The position numbers and the translations under genes were made by a program. This document shows positions 5,362 to 5,432 of a stretch of 5,432 bases of DNA, in pieces. Source of the stretch: Fidelibacterota bacterium (GTDB taxonomy: Bacteria > Fidelibacterota > Fidelibacteria > Fidelibacterales > DSDE01); assembly GCA_011049095.1 (NCBI GenBank), contig DSDE01000232.1, positions 1-5,432 on the forward strand, given 5' to 3'. The first letter of the stretch is position 1. Each line of letters starts with the position of its first letter. The notes beneath the pieces are model-generated. The model ran no database searches. It worked only from the letters and a program-made list of their open reading frames with translations, and was not told the origin of the DNA.

Positions 5362-5432
5362 CGTGTCATTTTTACGCCACCAACTTATGTATTAGAGGTT
5401 GAGGAACTAAGGCGACTTAATTTATGTGTTAC

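Larger units (their letters stand above)
5142..5432. other. AT-rich intergenic regulatory region, no supported gene
   Basis: These 291 bases hold no coding region I can support on either strand. The right two thirds (5221 onward) are markedly richer in A and T than the genes. On the minus strand the region contains the flgF leader, a sigma-54-like promoter and possible enhancer sites; on the plus strand it contains a sigma-70-like promoter. The plus-strand ATG at 5424 (with TAAGGCG at 5408-5414) might be the start of a divergent gene, but only three codons are visible. Confidence 0.6.

Noticed and set aside
5272..5432. Plus-strand frame open to the right edge, with protein-like text (TPPTYVLEVEELRRLN) near its end
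   Set aside because: No ATG, GTG or TTG codon exists in the open stretch, and it runs through the AT-rich repeats; too short to tell from chance.
1..5432. Mobile elements, CRISPR arrays, tRNA or rRNA genes, terminators
   Set aside because: No such structures seen; gene gaps within the operon are too short to hold terminators, and no T-rich hairpin was found at the operon's visible ends.

Overview
This window is one stretch of a flagellar gene cluster, almost entirely on the minus strand. It encodes the distal rod, the P ring, the L ring, the rod-assembly factor, a FlgN-like export chaperone and the start of the first hook-filament junction protein. In transcription order (right to left) the genes are flgF, flgG, flgA, flgH, flgI, a single-domain flgJ, a flgN-like gene and flgK, which is cut by the left edge. 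All gaps are very short: the longest is 14 nt, flgA/flgH and flgH/flgI can overlap by 4 nt (ATGA), and several Shine-Dalgarno sequences lie across the upstream stop codon. This is the layout of a translationally coupled operon.

The genes build the flagellum from the inside outwards. FlgF and FlgG form the rod. FlgA is the periplasmic chaperone for the P-ring protein FlgI, and FlgH forms the outer-membrane L ring. The FlgJ rod-binding domain helps rod assembly. The FlgN-like protein would hold FlgK (and probably FlgL) for export, and FlgK joins the hook to the filament. P- and L-ring genes mean a diderm with an outer membrane. The signal peptides of FlgI and the probable FlgH end in S-Q or A-Q, and base composition is moderate. 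This is reminiscent of the FCB group and related phyla (Ignavibacteria, Calditrichota, Marinimicrobia), but gene content and order also fit other diderms, so the taxonomic guess is weak.

The right-hand 291 bases (5142-5432) contain no gene I can support but are rich in regulatory signals. A very good sigma-54 (-24/-12) promoter match lies at 5177-5191 on the minus strand, with a predicted transcript start about 24 nt before the flgF start codon. Upstream of it are a perfect 6-bp inverted repeat (5247-5267) and a tandem pair of 16-bp repeats (5320-5351), at distances typical of enhancer-binding protein sites. A plus-strand sigma-70-like promoter (5333-5361) suggests a divergent gene beyond the right edge.

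I see no undescribed system here. The points most worth a second look are the sigma-54 control region, a FlgH with no lipobox cysteine and a hydrophobic C-terminal tail, the lack of flgM between flgJ and flgN, and the complete absence of cysteine from all eight encoded proteins.
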